Source: Mariniblastus sp. (GTDB lineage: Bacteria > Planctomycetota > Planctomycetia > Pirellulales > Pirellulaceae). Taken from it: a stretch of DNA of 64,000 nucleotides. The notes below the pieces were generated by a model. The model was given only the letters and a program-made list of their open reading frames with translations. It had not been told where the DNA came from and did no database searches. The stretch lies in NCBI GenBank assembly GCA_029251085.1, contig JAQXDZ010000081.1, positions 1-64,000 on the forward strand, read 5' to 3'. Positions 9,040-17,736 of the stretch are shown in pieces. The translations under genes were made by a program, and so were the position numbers. Within the stretch, counting starts at the first letter, position 1. The number at the start of each line of letters is the position of its first letter.

Positions 9040-9480
9040 TTAAGCACTTCGCTTCAAACTGATCGGTAAAGTCGCCAATTCGTACTGCATCGGTTGTGCA
9101 TCCACAGTGACTACCTGACAACCAATCCGGCGATCCAGGTTGATGACAAGCGGTGCTCGCATGTTCAATGTCAGAGTTTCATCACTTCGGCTTACGATTC
9201 CAAGAACATACGCCTGTTCAACTGATGTTAGCTGCAGCACATCAACATCAGATGGCTCTAAACGCACCTGATATTCCGGTACAAATCGACGGGGTGAGAC
9301 GACTGGAAGCGCGATATCTGCATGTTGCATGCTCTGCAACCATGCCACCGATGAATTATCAGCATCGGCCAGCAGAACCCAGTGGCGACAATCTTCGAAC
9401 CCCAAGAGTCCATTTCGAAAGAACAAGATATCATCCGGCTCGATTTCGATCGCGGCAAACCTTGTTGTGTGAATTTTCAT
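9040..9480 (-). CDS. fliW: FliW flagellar assembly factor (CsrA antagonist)
   Basis: 146 residues, the usual length. It matches FliW throughout: an N-terminal TTRFAAIEIEPDDILFF, the GLLGFEDCRHWVLL block, then VVSPRRFVPEY and a C-terminal NMRAPLVINLDRRIGCQVV block. FliW binds CsrA and relieves its repression of flagellin translation, coupling hook completion to flagellin output. It lies upstream of csrA on the same strand with a 359-bp gap, the common fliW-csrA pairing. No flagellin or hook gene is in the window, so flagellation of this organism is inferred from this pair only. Confidence 0.95.
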   Translation of the reverse strand: MKIHTTRFAAIEIEPDDILFFRNGLLGFEDCRHWVLLADADNSSVAWLQSMQHADIALPVVSPRRFVPEYQVRLEPSDVDVLQLTSVEQAYVLGIVSRSDETLTLNMRAPLVINLDRRIGCQVVTVDAQPMQYELATLPISLKRSA

Positions 9481-9735
9481 CTCGACACCGTATGAGTAAC
9501 GTTTTTCTTGGCAGCGACTATCCCCAAACGAATTGCGGGGAAAAACTGCGCTGTCCTTCTTGTAATCGGCGTAACAGGGCGACTGCTTAAGTTAAAATAA
9601 TCCGATTGTTCGCATTTTCCCAACAAACCAGACTTGGCGGTTTTTCGGGGTTCATCTCGACACAGATTCCTGATTTCCCTACGATATTATTCGAACACAA
9701 CTGCCAATGTCCCTTGGCTGCCACAGGTGCTAGCG

Positions 9736-11664
9736 ATGCCCGACAGAATCCTTTTGTTACGTCAAACAGCCTCTTCAGGCATTGGCTACCACCCCGCGCC
9801 GTCGCGGACCTACGCCTCTGTAAAGCGGAAGGTCAGTTTTTGCTTGTTCATTTCAGCATTTACTCTAATTAGCGAACTTGCCCTCTCATCCACTCAGGCT
9901 CAATTAGCAACCGACAACCGTCTCAATGACGGGGAGCAAACGCTGGCGAATTTCACCGTTGCGAATTTCACTGTTGCAAATTTCACTGCGGCAAATTTCA
10001 CCGGGGCTAATCATTTAAAGCAAACCGATGCGATTACGCGTGCGCTCAACGAACTCGATTCACCCATTTTTAAAAATCGTGAAAACGCAATCGAGCAATT
10101 GGTAAAACTGGGGGAACCAGCGATCGAACCGCTCGCTCTCAAATCACTGGACTGCACACCGGAAACGGCATGGCGCATCCGAAAAATTCTGGAAGAAATC
10201 AGCACCAGTGGGGATGAGCCGGTGTTTTTGAAATCAATCGCTATTTTACAACTTCGATTTCGAAATGGGATGAAGAGCGCGGCGATGAGGCAATCGTTTG
10301 CCAAACTGGAAGCACGTTGGAAATCAAACCGTAAAAAAATAGCAATCAAAAATCTTCGGGAACTTGGAGCGATTGTTGTTGCCCCATTGGAAGACATCGA
10401 TGAGGACATGGCACAAATTGCCGGTTTTCGGAATGCAGACATCCTTTTCAATGGCCCTGGCATTGCTCTTCAGTTTCCCCCTGGGTTCGAACAACCTAGT
10501 ACTCCAACCCCGAATCAAACAACTAAACGAGAATACCAAAAACTTCCGACAAAAGCCGAGTTGCGTGAACAAATCACCAAAATTGTCAATTCGGACACCG
10601 CGACTAATCGGGATTTGGTTTTTAAGAAAACAAAAAAGGTACCCGATCCAAAATCTTTAAAACCTGATGACCAGGCACTGGCTGAGAGAAATCGCAATCA
10701 AGACGATTTGAAGTTTGAAATACTTTTAATGCAACAACGCAACAATCGACTCAACCGAAATTTGCTTGGTCAACCATTCGGAAATAGAAGCATTGGACTG
10801 GACATAACTTTCGGGCCGAAGTGGACAGGAAAGGCTGGCGATTTCCCCGCGGTCGATGACATTGGAAAAATTGATAACATCACATTCATTGAACGCAAAG
10901 TATCGAATGACTTGTTGAGCAAACTTGCTGAAGTTACATCGATGTCGAAACTCACTTTTGAACGCTGCGAAATTGACACAGCTAACATTCGAGAACAACA
11001 ATGGGGAGACTTAACCTCTTTAGAACTCAAAAATACAACGGTAGAACCAGGGTTCGTTCAGGCGTTTGCATCAATTAAATCGCTGATATCGCTCGAGTTT
11101 GCAAACTGCAAAATTACCGAGCGCACACTGCAATCCATCGGGCAATTTGAGAACATTCGAAGTCTGATGTTCAAGGATACTGAAGTCGACAACGCAGTTC
11201 TGCAGTCAATTGAGCCTCTCGCAAATATTAAATATCTAAATTTATCGGCGTGCAAATTTTCGACAGATTCTTATCGAAGATTAAAGAAAAACAGGCCAGA
11301 TATAAACATTGATTTCTCAGGCCAAGCTTTCTTTGGAGTGCGGGGAACACCTGTTGGGATCGGGAGGCCGATGGAATTCGGACCTGATGGAAACATCGTG
11401 CCACCCGACCACTCGCGGACAGGCGGGGCATTGATCTCCGATGTCATTCCTCAGTCAGGCGCCGCCAAAGCTGGAATTGAAACTGGGGATATCATTGAAT
11501 TTATCAATGGTGAATCTATTGTTCAATTTGAAGACTTAAGATTACAAATTGCCCAATACCGCGCGGGGGATAAATTGAACGTCGGAATTATTCGAGACGG
11601 CGAAGCGATGGAAGTCGAAGTCGAACTCAGCGGTGCCAACACCGCTCCTGAAAACCAGCCGTAA
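9736..11664 (+). CDS. Secreted HEAT/LRR/PDZ protein
   Basis: About 642 residues from the ATG at 9736. A TTG 34 codons earlier is also open. A hydrophobic run preceded by KRK (ending ...STQAQ) acts as an unusually internal signal sequence. Next comes a four-fold ANFT(V/A/G) pentapeptide-like repeat, a HEAT-like helical pair (RENAIEQLVKLGEPAIEPL), a polar middle section, and irregular leucine-rich repeats (SLEFANCKITERTLQSIG, YLNLSACKFSTDSYRRL). The C-terminus is a PDZ domain (GALISDVIPQSGAAKAGIE, GDIIEFINGESI). No trypsin-like protease motif is present, so it is probably a periplasmic scaffold or binding protein. The combination occurs among large planctomycete paralogue families; its ligand is unknown. 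Confidence 0.8.
   Translation: MPDRILLLRQTASSGIGYHPAPSRTYASVKRKVSFCLFISAFTLISELALSSTQAQLATDNRLNDGEQTLANFTVANFTVANFTAANFTGANHLKQTDAITRALNELDSPIFKNRENAIEQLVKLGEPAIEPLALKSLDCTPETAWRIRKILEEISTSGDEPVFLKSIAILQLRFRNGMKSAAMRQSFAKLEARWKSNRKKIAIKNLRELGAIVVAPLEDIDEDMAQIAGFRNADILFNGPGIALQFPPGFEQPSTPTPNQTTKREYQKLPTKAELREQITKIVNSDTATNRDLVFKKTKKVPDPKSLKPDDQALAERNRNQDDLKFEILLMQQRNNRLNRNLLGQPFGNRSIGLDITFGPKWTGKAGDFPAVDDIGKIDNITFIERKVSNDLLSKLAEVTSMSKLTFERCEIDTANIREQQWGDLTSLELKNTTVEPGFVQAFASIKSLISLEFANCKITERTLQSIGQFENIRSLMFKDTEVDNAVLQSIEPLANIKYLNLSACKFSTDSYRRLKKNRPDINIDFSGQAFFGVRGTPVGIGRPMEFGPDGNIVPPDHSRTGGALISDVIPQSGAAKAGIETGDIIEFINGESIVQFEDLRLQIAQYRAGDKLNVGIIRDGEAMEVEVELSGANTAPENQP
9946..10005 (+). repeat. 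Four 15-bp tandem repeats (ANFTx pentapeptide-like)
   Basis: Four in-frame 15-bp units, gcgaatttcac-type, at 9946-9960, 9961-9975, 9976-9990 and 9991-10005. They encode Ala-Asn-Phe-Thr-x, matching the A(N/D)(L/F)xx pattern of pentapeptide repeats. Third-position changes between units show they have begun to diverge. Confidence 0.85.
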
Positions 11665-11982
11665 TGGATCTTCCCAGATTCAGTCTATGAGTTTCCCTCG
11701 GAACCGTTACATGACCAATTCCATTACGTATCTAAACCGAAACGCATGTTTCGAAAATCATTTTCCGAAATGTAAACTCTTCACTCACAATTCTCTGCAA
11801 AGTAGATAATTGCCCGCGCGGATTCAAGAAAAATCACAATCCTGAATCACCACGTATAGCCTTCGGAGATTTTATTTGATAAACTCCGTGCCTAACATTT
11901 CCACCAGAAATGAGTAAACGGATGAGGCGGCTTCAGCCTATCTAATTCCTCGTTTTCAAGATTTTTGCTTCACCAACAAAAT
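11665..11982. other. Non-coding gap before tRNA-Leu
   Basis: 318 bp with no supported gene. It contains a 6-bp inverted repeat GATTCA/TGAATC around 11822-11850, and a TATCTAAT stretch near 11938-11945 that could be a -10 element for the tRNA-Leu transcript. No matching -35 is clear. Confidence 0.4.
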
Positions 11983-12066
11983 GCCCGAGTGGCGGAATTG
12001 GCAGACGCTCAGGATTTAAAATCCTGTGTCCTTACGGACGTGCGGGTTCAAGTCCCGCCTCGGGTA
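11983..12066 (+). tRNA. tRNA-Leu (anticodon TAA)
   Basis: 84-nt class II tRNA. Acceptor stem GCCCGAG/CTCGGGT with a G-U closing pair, D arm with TGGCAGACGC, and anticodon stem-loop CAGGATTTAAAATCCTG giving TAA. It has the long variable arm typical of Leu (TGTCCTTACGGACG) and T arm GGTTCAAGTCC. Discriminator base is A and no CCA is encoded. A strong hairpin terminator follows. Confidence 0.97.
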
Positions 12067-12074
12067 CTCAATCC

Positions 12075-12108
12075 AAAAAGGCTCCCATTGTTTAATGGGA
12101 GCCTTTTT
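12075..12108. terminator. Bidirectional terminator between tRNA-Leu and the SDR gene
   Basis: Perfect 15-bp stem, 12075-12089 against 12094-12108, with a 4-nt GTTT loop. An A run on the left and a T run on the right let it work for both strands: the tRNA-Leu on the plus strand and the convergent SDR gene, which ends at 12147 on the minus strand. Confidence 0.9.
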
Positions 12109-12146
12109 CAATTGAAAACAATTCTTCAAAGTTACCAACACCAACG

Positions 12147-12935
12147 TTACAAAATCGAGCTGTCTTTTTGAGGGTTTCGACCAATAAAAGGATATTGCTC
12201 AAGATCGACCACTTGACCGCTAATCGGTCCACATTCATCGGAAAGCCAATACACGGCAGCCGCCGCAATCTCACATGGCTGAATAATCCGTCCCGATGGC
12301 GCATAATCTTTTGGCAACTGGCCAACCCAATCATCCCCCAACCCCTCTGCACGCTTTCTCTCATTCTCTGCTTCCGTCAGAACCCATCCGGGATTTATTT
12401 GATTCACCCGGACTCCCTCTTCCCGCAACAACGTGTCCCCCAGGTTCCGCGTCATCGTCATTAATGCCCCCTTCGAAACACTGTAAGGCAGCAGATTTGA
12501 TTCACCGCAATAAGCATTGACACTGCCGATATTCAAAACCGATCCACGTCGCACACTAAGTTCCGGCAAAGCCGCCCGTATTAAAAGATACGGTGCGAGG
12601 GTATTGATGCGAATGAATTCATTAAATCGCTCGGCAGAAGTATCCTGAATCGTGCCAGTGGCAATCATTGCCGCGTTGTTGACAATCGCATCCAATCTTC
12701 CGAACTTTTGAATCGCAAATTCGACAAGTCTTTCAGGGGCTCCAGCATTGGTTAGATCTTCGATCAGCAGGGCAGCTCGATCGGAACCCAACTCATAAAC
12801 CAGCGATTCACCAAGCGATGCTTGTAGGCCGTGAACAATCACCGAGGCACCTTCGCTGACGCACCGCCGGACAATTGCTTTGCCAATCCCAGTGCAACTC
12901 CCCGTCACAACAACCACTTTATCTTTTAAACGCAA
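12147..12935 (-). CDS. Short-chain dehydrogenase/reductase
   Basis: 262 residues, classical SDR length. The NAD(P)-binding TGSCTGIG (~12-19), the structural NNAA (~86-89), the catalytic Ser in LNIGSVN and the YSVSK motif (Tyr/Lys ~151-155) are all present. It then has NQINPGWVLTEAE and a C-terminal SGQVVDLEQYPF strand as in the FabG-like branch. Substrate cannot be read from sequence; the family oxidises or reduces sugars, polyols, steroids and acyl-ACPs. Cytosolic. It lies next to secreted DUF1080 sugar-hydrolase-like proteins, so a sugar substrate is plausible but unproven. Confidence 0.9.
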   Translation of the reverse strand: MRLKDKVVVVTGSCTGIGKAIVRRCVSEGASVIVHGLQASLGESLVYELGSDRAALLIEDLTNAGAPERLVEFAIQKFGRLDAIVNNAAMIATGTIQDTSAERFNEFIRINTLAPYLLIRAALPELSVRRGSVLNIGSVNAYCGESNLLPYSVSKGALMTMTRNLGDTLLREEGVRVNQINPGWVLTEAENERKRAEGLGDDWVGQLPKDYAPSGRIIQPCEIAAAAVYWLSDECGPISGQVVDLEQYPFIGRNPQKDSSIL

Positions 12936-13059
12936 CGCGAACTCCTACCTCAAAAATCAACCCTGAACTTGAATAACCATTCATTAGGACAAAACGCCTA
13001 CATGTGAAAACCGCCAAACCAAAACGAAAATTGATCACGCCAGATTGTGACGGAGCAGG

Positions 13060-14277
13060 TTACTGCTTTATCTCTCGGATTCGAATGGATCGAAAACGAA
13101 GGTTATGAGGTTGTCCGTGATCTTGCAAACCGATGTAGCCCTCAAGAGGCCGGTCTTTCATTGCTCCCTCATCGAGCTGGATATCAGTAATTTGTTCGCC
13201 GTTAAGATCGACCTGTAAGTGATTGCCAATGCAGGTAACAACCATTCGGTTCCATTGATTCGGAGGACGAGACATGTTTTTTGCCGCACCCACAGTTCGA
13301 ATAATCCCCCCGTGATCATGATGCCCTAATGGCCCAGCCTTTTTTGAGGAATCAAGAATCTGCGCCTCAATTCCCGTCTCAACTGGGTTCTCGCGATCTG
13401 CCACTCGAAAATAAACTCCACTGTTCCCACCGGGAGGATAGGCATACTCAACATCGAGAACAAAGTCTTTGTACTTCTTCTCTGACCACAAATAATCACC
13501 GTATCGCTGCCACCCCATTTCACCATCGCGTGGCTGAATCAACAGAACTCCATCTTTCTCGGCAATCCAATTCCCGGACGTTACCCACCCGGTCAGATCT
13601 GTCCCATTGTAGAGCGAAACAAATGAATCCAGATTTCGCAATTTTACGTTGCGCCACCGAACTTCGTAGGGCCCCTGGCCACGTCCAATTCCATGCACCT
13701 GCAATCCGATAAAACCACGCCCGTGTGATTTGAATTTCTCTTCGTGAGTAAGGTCAGATACCGGTTCTCCATTCAACCAAGTCTCAATTTTATTTCCAAA
13801 CGCAACAATGTGATAATGATTCCACTCTCCCTCTTTAAACAGAGCGTGAGCCTTTCGGTCTTTCCCTGGAGTCATCCAACCTCCAGCCGCTTCGCCGTAA
13901 ACATACCCTGCCATTCCATCGGTTGAAATTTCTACCTGCGGACCATTAACACGTTCCCGGGGATCATCATTTTTGGTTTGTGAGCGAATCTGAACTCCCG
14001 AATTCAATCTTGAATCGACCTTAACATCAAACATTAATTCAAAATTACCAAACACCTCGTCGGTGCAGAGAAATGAATTGGGAGACCCATCTGCGGTGGT
14101 TCCAACAATCATCTCATTCTCTACCCGATAGTTCGCCGTCCCATTCCGCTGCGTCCAGCCTTCAAGGTTTTTACCGTTGAATAAATCGACAAATCCGACT
14201 GCATCTTGCGCCTGGCAGAAAGCTGATGCACAAAACATCGAAACGGATACAGCACAAATTAATTTGAAACGAAACAT
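13060..14277 (-). CDS. Secreted protein with two DUF1080 (3-keto-disaccharide hydrolase-like) domains
   Basis: 405 residues with a signal peptide (cleavage near ASAFCQAQ, ~23). Two tandem jelly-roll DUF1080 domains follow. The first (~27-215) has DLFNGKNLEGWTQRNG and SGVQIRS, and the second (~217-405) has SLYNGTDLTGWVTSGN, SGVYFRV and the closing GYIGLQDHG-HNLRFRSIRI. Members of this family have been linked to hydrolysis of 3-keto-glycosides, and the fold is that of concanavalin-like lectins/glucanases. Export suggests action on extracellular or periplasmic glycans. It shares the two-domain plan with the protein at 30672-31919. Confidence 0.9.
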   Translation of the reverse strand: MFRFKLICAVSVSMFCASAFCQAQDAVGFVDLFNGKNLEGWTQRNGTANYRVENEMIVGTTADGSPNSFLCTDEVFGNFELMFDVKVDSRLNSGVQIRSQTKNDDPRERVNGPQVEISTDGMAGYVYGEAAGGWMTPGKDRKAHALFKEGEWNHYHIVAFGNKIETWLNGEPVSDLTHEEKFKSHGRGFIGLQVHGIGRGQGPYEVRWRNVKLRNLDSFVSLYNGTDLTGWVTSGNWIAEKDGVLLIQPRDGEMGWQRYGDYLWSEKKYKDFVLDVEYAYPPGGNSGVYFRVADRENPVETGIEAQILDSSKKAGPLGHHDHGGIIRTVGAAKNMSRPPNQWNRMVVTCIGNHLQVDLNGEQITDIQLDEGAMKDRPLEGYIGLQDHGQPHNLRFRSIRIREIKQ

Positions 14278-14571
14278 TTACATTACCCGCGTAAAAAGAA
14301 TTCCATCTACCTATTCTTCCAACGCGTTTTACAACCAAAGTCAATCATCACGTTAGACGACAGCAGGCTTCAATTTAGGGCACCGCCCAGCAACCTGCAA
14401 ATATTCAGTCGCATTTGGGTAAAGCCGAGACATCGCTCGAAGGTCGCTTTTAAGCTCCAAGAGTGAGCTAACTGGAAAGAACGACCCAACGCGGGCGATT
14501 CGAAATCTGACGTCTCAGAAATTCATGAATTACAGGTTTTTCGATCAGGAGAGCGTCAGTCGTTCAAACGC

Positions 14572-15993
14572 TCAAGAGCCAGGGTTATCACCTGTCTTTT
14601 TAGCTGGTTGTTTTTGCAGCGTCTTGAGTGGGGCCTTAGGTGTGGCCTTAGGTGTGGCCTTAGGTGTGGCCTTAGGTGTGGCCTTCGCCGGCACCTTCTT
14701 GTCAGCTTTTTTCTCAGCCGTCGGCTTCTTGGACTCTGGCTTCTTGGACACCGGTTTTGGAACTGGCTGTTTTTTTTCCAGTTCGCTGGAAGTCTTTGCC
14801 GCTTGTTCAACCTTGGCTTTAGCCGAATCTATCTTAGCTTTTTGCTTTGCCGCTGCACGCTTCTTATCCGCAGCTTGCTTTCTCGCCGCCTTTGCCCGTT
14901 CTTTTCGTTTCAACTGCTCCGATTTAATCGCACTTTGAATTTGTTCCTTGGTAGTTTTTTGGGGGAAATCACCCGACGTTAAACCGCGATCAACGACCCA
15001 GATATTTCGGAATCTAACCGGATCGCCATGATCTTGAAAACGAGTTGGCAACAACAGTGGTTCCTCTATCTTGCCGGCTCCAGTTTTGTTGGGCAGAGAA
15101 ACATTATCCTGAACCTTGACGCCGTTGATCCAACTTGTGATCGTCGCATTTCGAGCCTTCGAGCCATCAGCATTCCAACGCGGCGCCGTAAATTGAACAT
15201 CATAGGTTTGCCAAACCAACGGCGGGAAACACATGTTGATCGCTGGCGGACGAAAACGATACAACGCCCCCAACCCGTCTATCTTTGGAATCAACGCAAA
15301 CGAGTCCAGCACTTGGCACTCATAACGGCTTTGTAAATACAAGCCACTGTTTCCCCGTTGTTGTCCATCCGCATATGGCATGTACGGCAATCGAAATTCA
15401 ACATGCAAGTTGAAATCCTGAAACATTGGTTTGACATCAGCCCCCTCCATCAGCAAGTCATCGCTAGTCATCTCAGCAGTTGTGAATTGGTCTGTCCCGG
15501 TCCCATTAAACAGGATCACTGCACCTTCCGGGGCAGGGGAGTGCATTGTCGGACTCCTTCGCTTCACACGTTTCAGCTGACCTCTCGACTTTCCCTTTAA
15601 ATCAACCAAACGACATTGGTTATTCTCTACGAAGATCGCCCAGGGGCCACCAGACAACACAACGAATTCCCCTGATCGCTTGCCAATCATCTGGATCGGC
15701 TCCGGGTTGAATTTTGGCTGCCCCGGCAATCCACCGTAATAAGCCACCGCGTCAAATTGATCATTGCCAATCGAACGGATTTGCAAACCAACGATCTGCT
15801 TTTTGCCATCATCCGAGGTGACCGACCCCATGAATTCTCCCATCAGCGGGAAGCTCATATCCTTGGCAGGCGGACTGGTGTAGGCCGGCCCCTTTTCTTT
15901 GTTCTGAGCAACGATCGTGGAACCGAGCATCGGGATCGCAATGAGTGCGATCTGGAAAAAACAAATGAACTTCAATCGCTTGGTGAATAACAT
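14572..15993 (-). CDS. Secreted DUF1080 protein with Lys/Ala/Pro-rich tail
   Basis: 473 residues. A signal peptide (~1-29) is followed by a ~120-residue N-terminal region, then one DUF1080 domain (~155-350) with VILFNGTGTDQF, the SGLYLQSRYECQVLD core and DHGDPVRFRNIWV. From ~355 the sequence turns into a highly charged helical Lys/Ala tail ending in repeated KATP units. That tail resembles histone-like or cell-surface/peptidoglycan-binding extensions and was probably enlarged by repeat slippage. The catalytic domain likely acts on keto-glycosides outside the cytoplasm. It lies upstream of the other DUF1080 gene on the same strand, but a ~294-bp gap argues against tight coupling. Confidence 0.88.
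   Translation of the reverse strand: MLFTKRLKFICFFQIALIAIPMLGSTIVAQNKEKGPAYTSPPAKDMSFPLMGEFMGSVTSDDGKKQIVGLQIRSIGNDQFDAVAYYGGLPGQPKFNPEPIQMIGKRSGEFVVLSGGPWAIFVENNQCRLVDLKGKSRGQLKRVKRRSPTMHSPAPEGAVILFNGTGTDQFTTAEMTSDDLLMEGADVKPMFQDFNLHVEFRLPYMPYADGQQRGNSGLYLQSRYECQVLDSFALIPKIDGLGALYRFRPPAINMCFPPLVWQTYDVQFTAPRWNADGSKARNATITSWINGVKVQDNVSLPNKTGAGKIEEPLLLPTRFQDHGDPVRFRNIWVVDRGLTSGDFPQKTTKEQIQSAIKSEQLKRKERAKAARKQAADKKRAAAKQKAKIDSAKAKVEQAAKTSSELEKKQPVPKPVSKKPESKKPTAEKKADKKVPAKATPKATPKATPKATPKAPLKTLQKQPAKKTGDNPGS
14632..14679 (-). repeat. 12-bp tandem repeat (KATP units)
   Basis: Four exact copies of ggccttaggtgt at 14632-14643, 14644-14655, 14656-14667 and 14668-14679, plus a partial unit. On the coding strand they encode repeated Lys-Ala-Thr-Pro in the tail of the DUF1080 protein. 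Exact identity suggests recent expansion. Confidence 0.9.
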
Positions 15994-16425
15994 GGTGCAG
16001 CCTAATTACATTTCTCGATAAATCCTCTGAGTAATGTAATTTCTCCCATTGAAAAAACAAATCAGCAAACGCCCATCGCCGCAGTAATTACTCGATTCTC
16101 ACCATTTTTGACGGTAATACTGACAAATGGGCACCAACTGGAGCATTTGAATCAGTTTCATCATCTCAGCGGGAGTGACCCGTTTCACCCAACTGCAACT
16201 GGGCTCTCCGCTGAACAGCCGCCTGAGGCTTTATCCATCCGTAAAATGACTCTTGCCTTGAGTAACGATTTTAAACGTTCTGTTTTAGATAACGCTTTCA
16301 CTTTTGCGGGGAAATCGTTAACCCAGTTTTTCGTGAGCAACGCCTTCTGCTCCTAAAACTTTGCTGATTCCTCTTAGCTGATTCCTCACACGGCGTGGGG
16401 CGGATCCCATCACCGTGAACCATCA
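15994..16425. other. Non-coding gap
   Basis: 432 bp between two minus-strand genes. A palindrome AGTAATTACT lies near 16084. An imperfect stem at ~16391-16418, just past the esterase stop, may help end that transcript but lacks a T run. An 82-codon plus-strand ORF is present but has no domain-like content. Confidence 0.45.
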
Positions 16426-17547
16426 TTAGCGACTTGGATCCAAGCCAAGGTGTTCAAAGAGAAAGTCGATCATGCTCATTTCTGGATTCGGCTTGAGGCC
16501 AACACTCGGTGCGATCGCGACGGTCTGCATTCCAACCTCATCTGCCCGCTTCTTTAAACATGCTACGTGTGCTGGATGATGATTGAAATGGTTTTGGTCA
16601 TTCATCGCAATCGGTCCTCCTCGCATTGTATTCTTCATCCAGATCGGCGGATCGTCCGCTGACATCCACGCCAGCATGTCGCGCTCTTTTCGGATTGCTT
16701 TCCCCTTTTCCGAGTTCAGTTCGTCAAGCGACTGAACTCCGTAGGCGACCAGAATATCCGGCTCGCGCCTTTTCTCTATCTCAGGAGTCCACGGTTGCTT
16801 TAACGGAAGGAGTTCTTTCCATTGAAGCACATCGTAGGTCGCCTGTGTTCCCATCAGGCCCCCGGCGACTACCCGGGACGACTCACGCTGCACCGGGTCC
16901 TTACTATTTGGATCGGCCATGTCGTCGTGACACGCCAGCCAGAGTGTCGTGCCCGCACCAGCTGACCTGCCGAAAGCCGCCACCCGCTCCTTGTCGATAT
17001 TCCATTCTTTTGCTTGGTGGCGAATGAACTGAATTGCCCGCTTACTATCGTGAAGGCAGGCAAGAATCCCGCGTGGATCCTCGTCACGGAACCGATAGTT
17101 GATCGAGGCGAACGAGACACCATTTTTAAGGCATGCCTGGAGTTCCGCGCAACCGTGGAATCTTGACTTATCACCGCTCTTAAACCCACCCCCATGAATA
17201 GCAACAACGATGGGTGTCGGCTTTTCCGCGTCTGCGATCCAAACATCCATCACGGCATTTTCATGATCGCCATATTGCAGATCGGCGTGAGTCGGAGCTG
17301 GGCCTTTCGGTTTAGTTTGAGTTGGTGTTAACCCTTGCTCTTTCCTTTTTTTAGCTTTTTCGAGACGCTCGCGCAGCGGTGCGATTTCCTCGGGAGATAG
17401 TTTTCCATCGCCGTCGCGATCCACTTGAGGGAATCGCTTCAAGAGTCGGCTCATTTGTTGCGGCGTAAGGTTCTGAGCAGTCGCGAACTGTGGCACAACA
17501 AAAAGAGCAGACAAAATAGTAAGCGTTGTCCAAAATGGCTGTCGCAT
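16426..17547 (-). CDS. Secreted alpha/beta-hydrolase (esterase-like) with an EF-hand
   Basis: 373 residues. Signal peptide ~1-24 (ATAQ cleavage). A calcium-binding EF-hand loop DRDGDGKLSPEE lies at ~44-55, followed by a Lys-rich linker. The hydrolase domain has the oxyanion HGGGFKSGD (~118-126), a GRSAG nucleophile elbow (~193-197) and a late His-rich NHFNHHPAH segment that likely supplies the catalytic His. This fits the BD-FAE/acetyl-xylan-esterase-like carboxylesterases, which remove acyl groups from polysaccharides or small esters. EF-hand plus hydrolase in one exported protein is common in planctomycetes, and the neighbouring CotH gene also carries EF-hands. Confidence 0.88.
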   Translation of the reverse strand: MRQPFWTTLTILSALFVVPQFATAQNLTPQQMSRLLKRFPQVDRDGDGKLSPEEIAPLRERLEKAKKRKEQGLTPTQTKPKGPAPTHADLQYGDHENAVMDVWIADAEKPTPIVVAIHGGGFKSGDKSRFHGCAELQACLKNGVSFASINYRFRDEDPRGILACLHDSKRAIQFIRHQAKEWNIDKERVAAFGRSAGAGTTLWLACHDDMADPNSKDPVQRESSRVVAGGLMGTQATYDVLQWKELLPLKQPWTPEIEKRREPDILVAYGVQSLDELNSEKGKAIRKERDMLAWMSADDPPIWMKNTMRGGPIAMNDQNHFNHHPAHVACLKKRADEVGMQTVAIAPSVGLKPNPEMSMIDFLFEHLGLDPSR

Positions 17548-17736
17548 CGTGACTCCTTCTTTCTCTCTCGAAATTAATTTGCCTATAAAACCAAGTTTAG
17601 ATCAAACCAGAATCAGACAAAGATTATGGAATAAATCCCTAAACAGTCTCTCACCATTGATGACCGCCATATCTTACGAGCGGCGAAAGTGTGGCTCCAT
17701 TTATGCTGTAGGATTTCTAAAACTCTGCTTCTGCAG

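Noticed and set aside
16108-16356. 82-codon plus-strand ORF in the gap before the esterase gene end.
   Set aside because: Random-looking sequence with no recognisable feature or start signal.
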